Both the position numbers and the translations under genes were made by a program. A stretch of 64,000 bases of DNA from an uncultured Pelagibacteraceae bacterium (GTDB lineage: Bacteria; Pseudomonadota; Alphaproteobacteria; Pelagibacterales; Pelagibacteraceae): NCBI GenBank assembly GCA_902595285.1, contig CACJPL010000004.1:1-64000 (forward strand), read 5' to 3'. Positions 63,805 through 64,000 of the stretch are shown piece after piece. Within the stretch, counting starts at the first letter, position 1, and each line of letters starts with the position of its first letter. The notes beneath the pieces were generated by a model. The model saw only the letters and a program-made list of their open reading frames with translations, did not search any database and was not told the origin of the DNA.

Positions 63805-64000
63805 TTATTTATTTTGCATTGAAAACTGAATCAGGTCTATATTTTTGGATTTAAATCCTGCCTCACAATAAGAAAGATAAAACTCCCACATTCTTTTAAA
63901 TTTAAAGTCAAATCCCTGATTTTTAATTAAATCCCATTTTTTTAAAAACTCATTTCTCCATATAGCTAATGTATTTGCATAATGGTCAGCATAAGAGATA
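63805..64000 (-). CDS. Cyclopropane-fatty-acyl-phospholipid synthase-like methyltransferase, partial (C-terminal end only)
   Basis: The frame runs from the window edge to a TAA at 63807-63805 and encodes 64 C-terminal residues: HYANTLAIWRNEFL, then FKRMWEFYLSYCEAGFKSK and IDLIQFSMQNK. The W-(x)4-F, RMWEFYLSYCEAGF and QxxF(x)K elements are the C-terminal signature of Cfa/mycolic acid-type SAM methyltransferases acting on membrane lipids. The catalytic part lies outside the window. It is 16 bp upstream of the DUF3833 lipoprotein gene. Confidence 0.85.
   Translation of the reverse strand, partial: ISYADHYANTLAIWRNEFLKKWDLIKNQGFDFKFKRMWEFYLSYCEAGFKSKNIDLIQFSMQNK

Noticed and set aside
1..64000. 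tRNA or rRNA genes, CRISPR arrays, insertion sequences, prophage
   Set aside because: Spacers are too short for RNA genes, no direct-repeat/spacer pattern was seen, and no transposase, integrase or phage structural gene is encoded.

Overview
The window is a very AT-rich, densely packed bacterial chromosome segment. Gene content points to a free-living marine alphaproteobacterium of the SAR11 (Pelagibacterales) type. The evidence is low GC, very short spacers, short versions of core proteins, an alphaproteobacteria/mitochondria-specific complex I subunit (NDUFA12), an HdaA-type DnaA regulator, and an osmolyte/one-carbon oxidation repertoire. This assignment is inferred from content and style, not from a marker-gene search. 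I found about 67 protein genes and no tRNA, rRNA, CRISPR array, insertion sequence or prophage. No gene-free stretch is longer than about 115 bases; the longest are 10248-10361, 4396-4495, 43544-43640 and 28396-28482.

Layout: 1-4395 (minus) holds a partial AsmA-like gene, prfB with an intact programmed +1 frameshift, and the class A penicillin-binding protein mrcA. 4496-6307 is an RNase E/G. 6300-7293 is thiS-thiG. 7310-9521 is aroQ-accB-accC. 9518-10247 is DUF2155 plus NDUFA12. 10362-11183 is an orphan C-terminal domain of class II ribonucleotide reductase. 11186-14708 (minus) is DUF2066-hdaA-aspS. 14720-16319 is purM-purN and 16297-18154 (minus) is pepA-ndk. 18215-25817 is an outer-membrane biogenesis run lptF-lptG-lptD-surA-pdxA-rsmA. 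25806-28395 (minus) is fabD-fabG-acpP-gmk. 28483-40474 is a long plus-strand run: rpsF-rpsR-rplI, dnaB, an MMPL/RND transporter, cvpA-purF, an HD-domain protein, gshA-gshB and two transporters.

From about 40 kb the content becomes more metabolic and accessory. 40483-43543 (minus) is a four-gene ABC uptake system closest in pattern to the ectoine-type Ehu transporter. It has a strong hairpin after the binding-protein gene and a palindrome in its leader. 43641-44429 is a MOSC protein. 44449-48073 is a tight operon with a PhyH-type Fe(II) dioxygenase, two Gfo/Idh/MocA dehydrogenases and two small unknown proteins. 48074-51319 (minus) is an EamA permease, a creatinase and a glycine amidinotransferase, a compact guanidino-compound module. 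51369-53221 (minus) is mobA-moeA. 53265-59431 holds an IscU-like scaffold, an HPP membrane protein, fdhD and an NAD-dependent formate dehydrogenase (fused FdsG-FdsB, and FdsA). 59437-64000 holds selO, a DAO-type flavin oxidase, tspO, an SDR, a DUF3833 lipoprotein and the 3-prime end of a cyclopropane-fatty-acid-synthase-like gene.

How parts may fit together (inference): creatine is split by creatinase to sarcosine and urea. Sarcosine or related methylated amines yield one-carbon units, formate is a terminal one-carbon product, and the molybdenum formate dehydrogenase with its cofactor genes turns it into NADH. The amidinotransferase links arginine and glycine pools to guanidinoacetate, which could matter for an organism of a group known to need glycine or its precursors. 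Genome streamlining is visible throughout: every convergent junction is between 8 bp apart and 23 bp overlapping, and several divergent pairs are only 8-19 bp apart.
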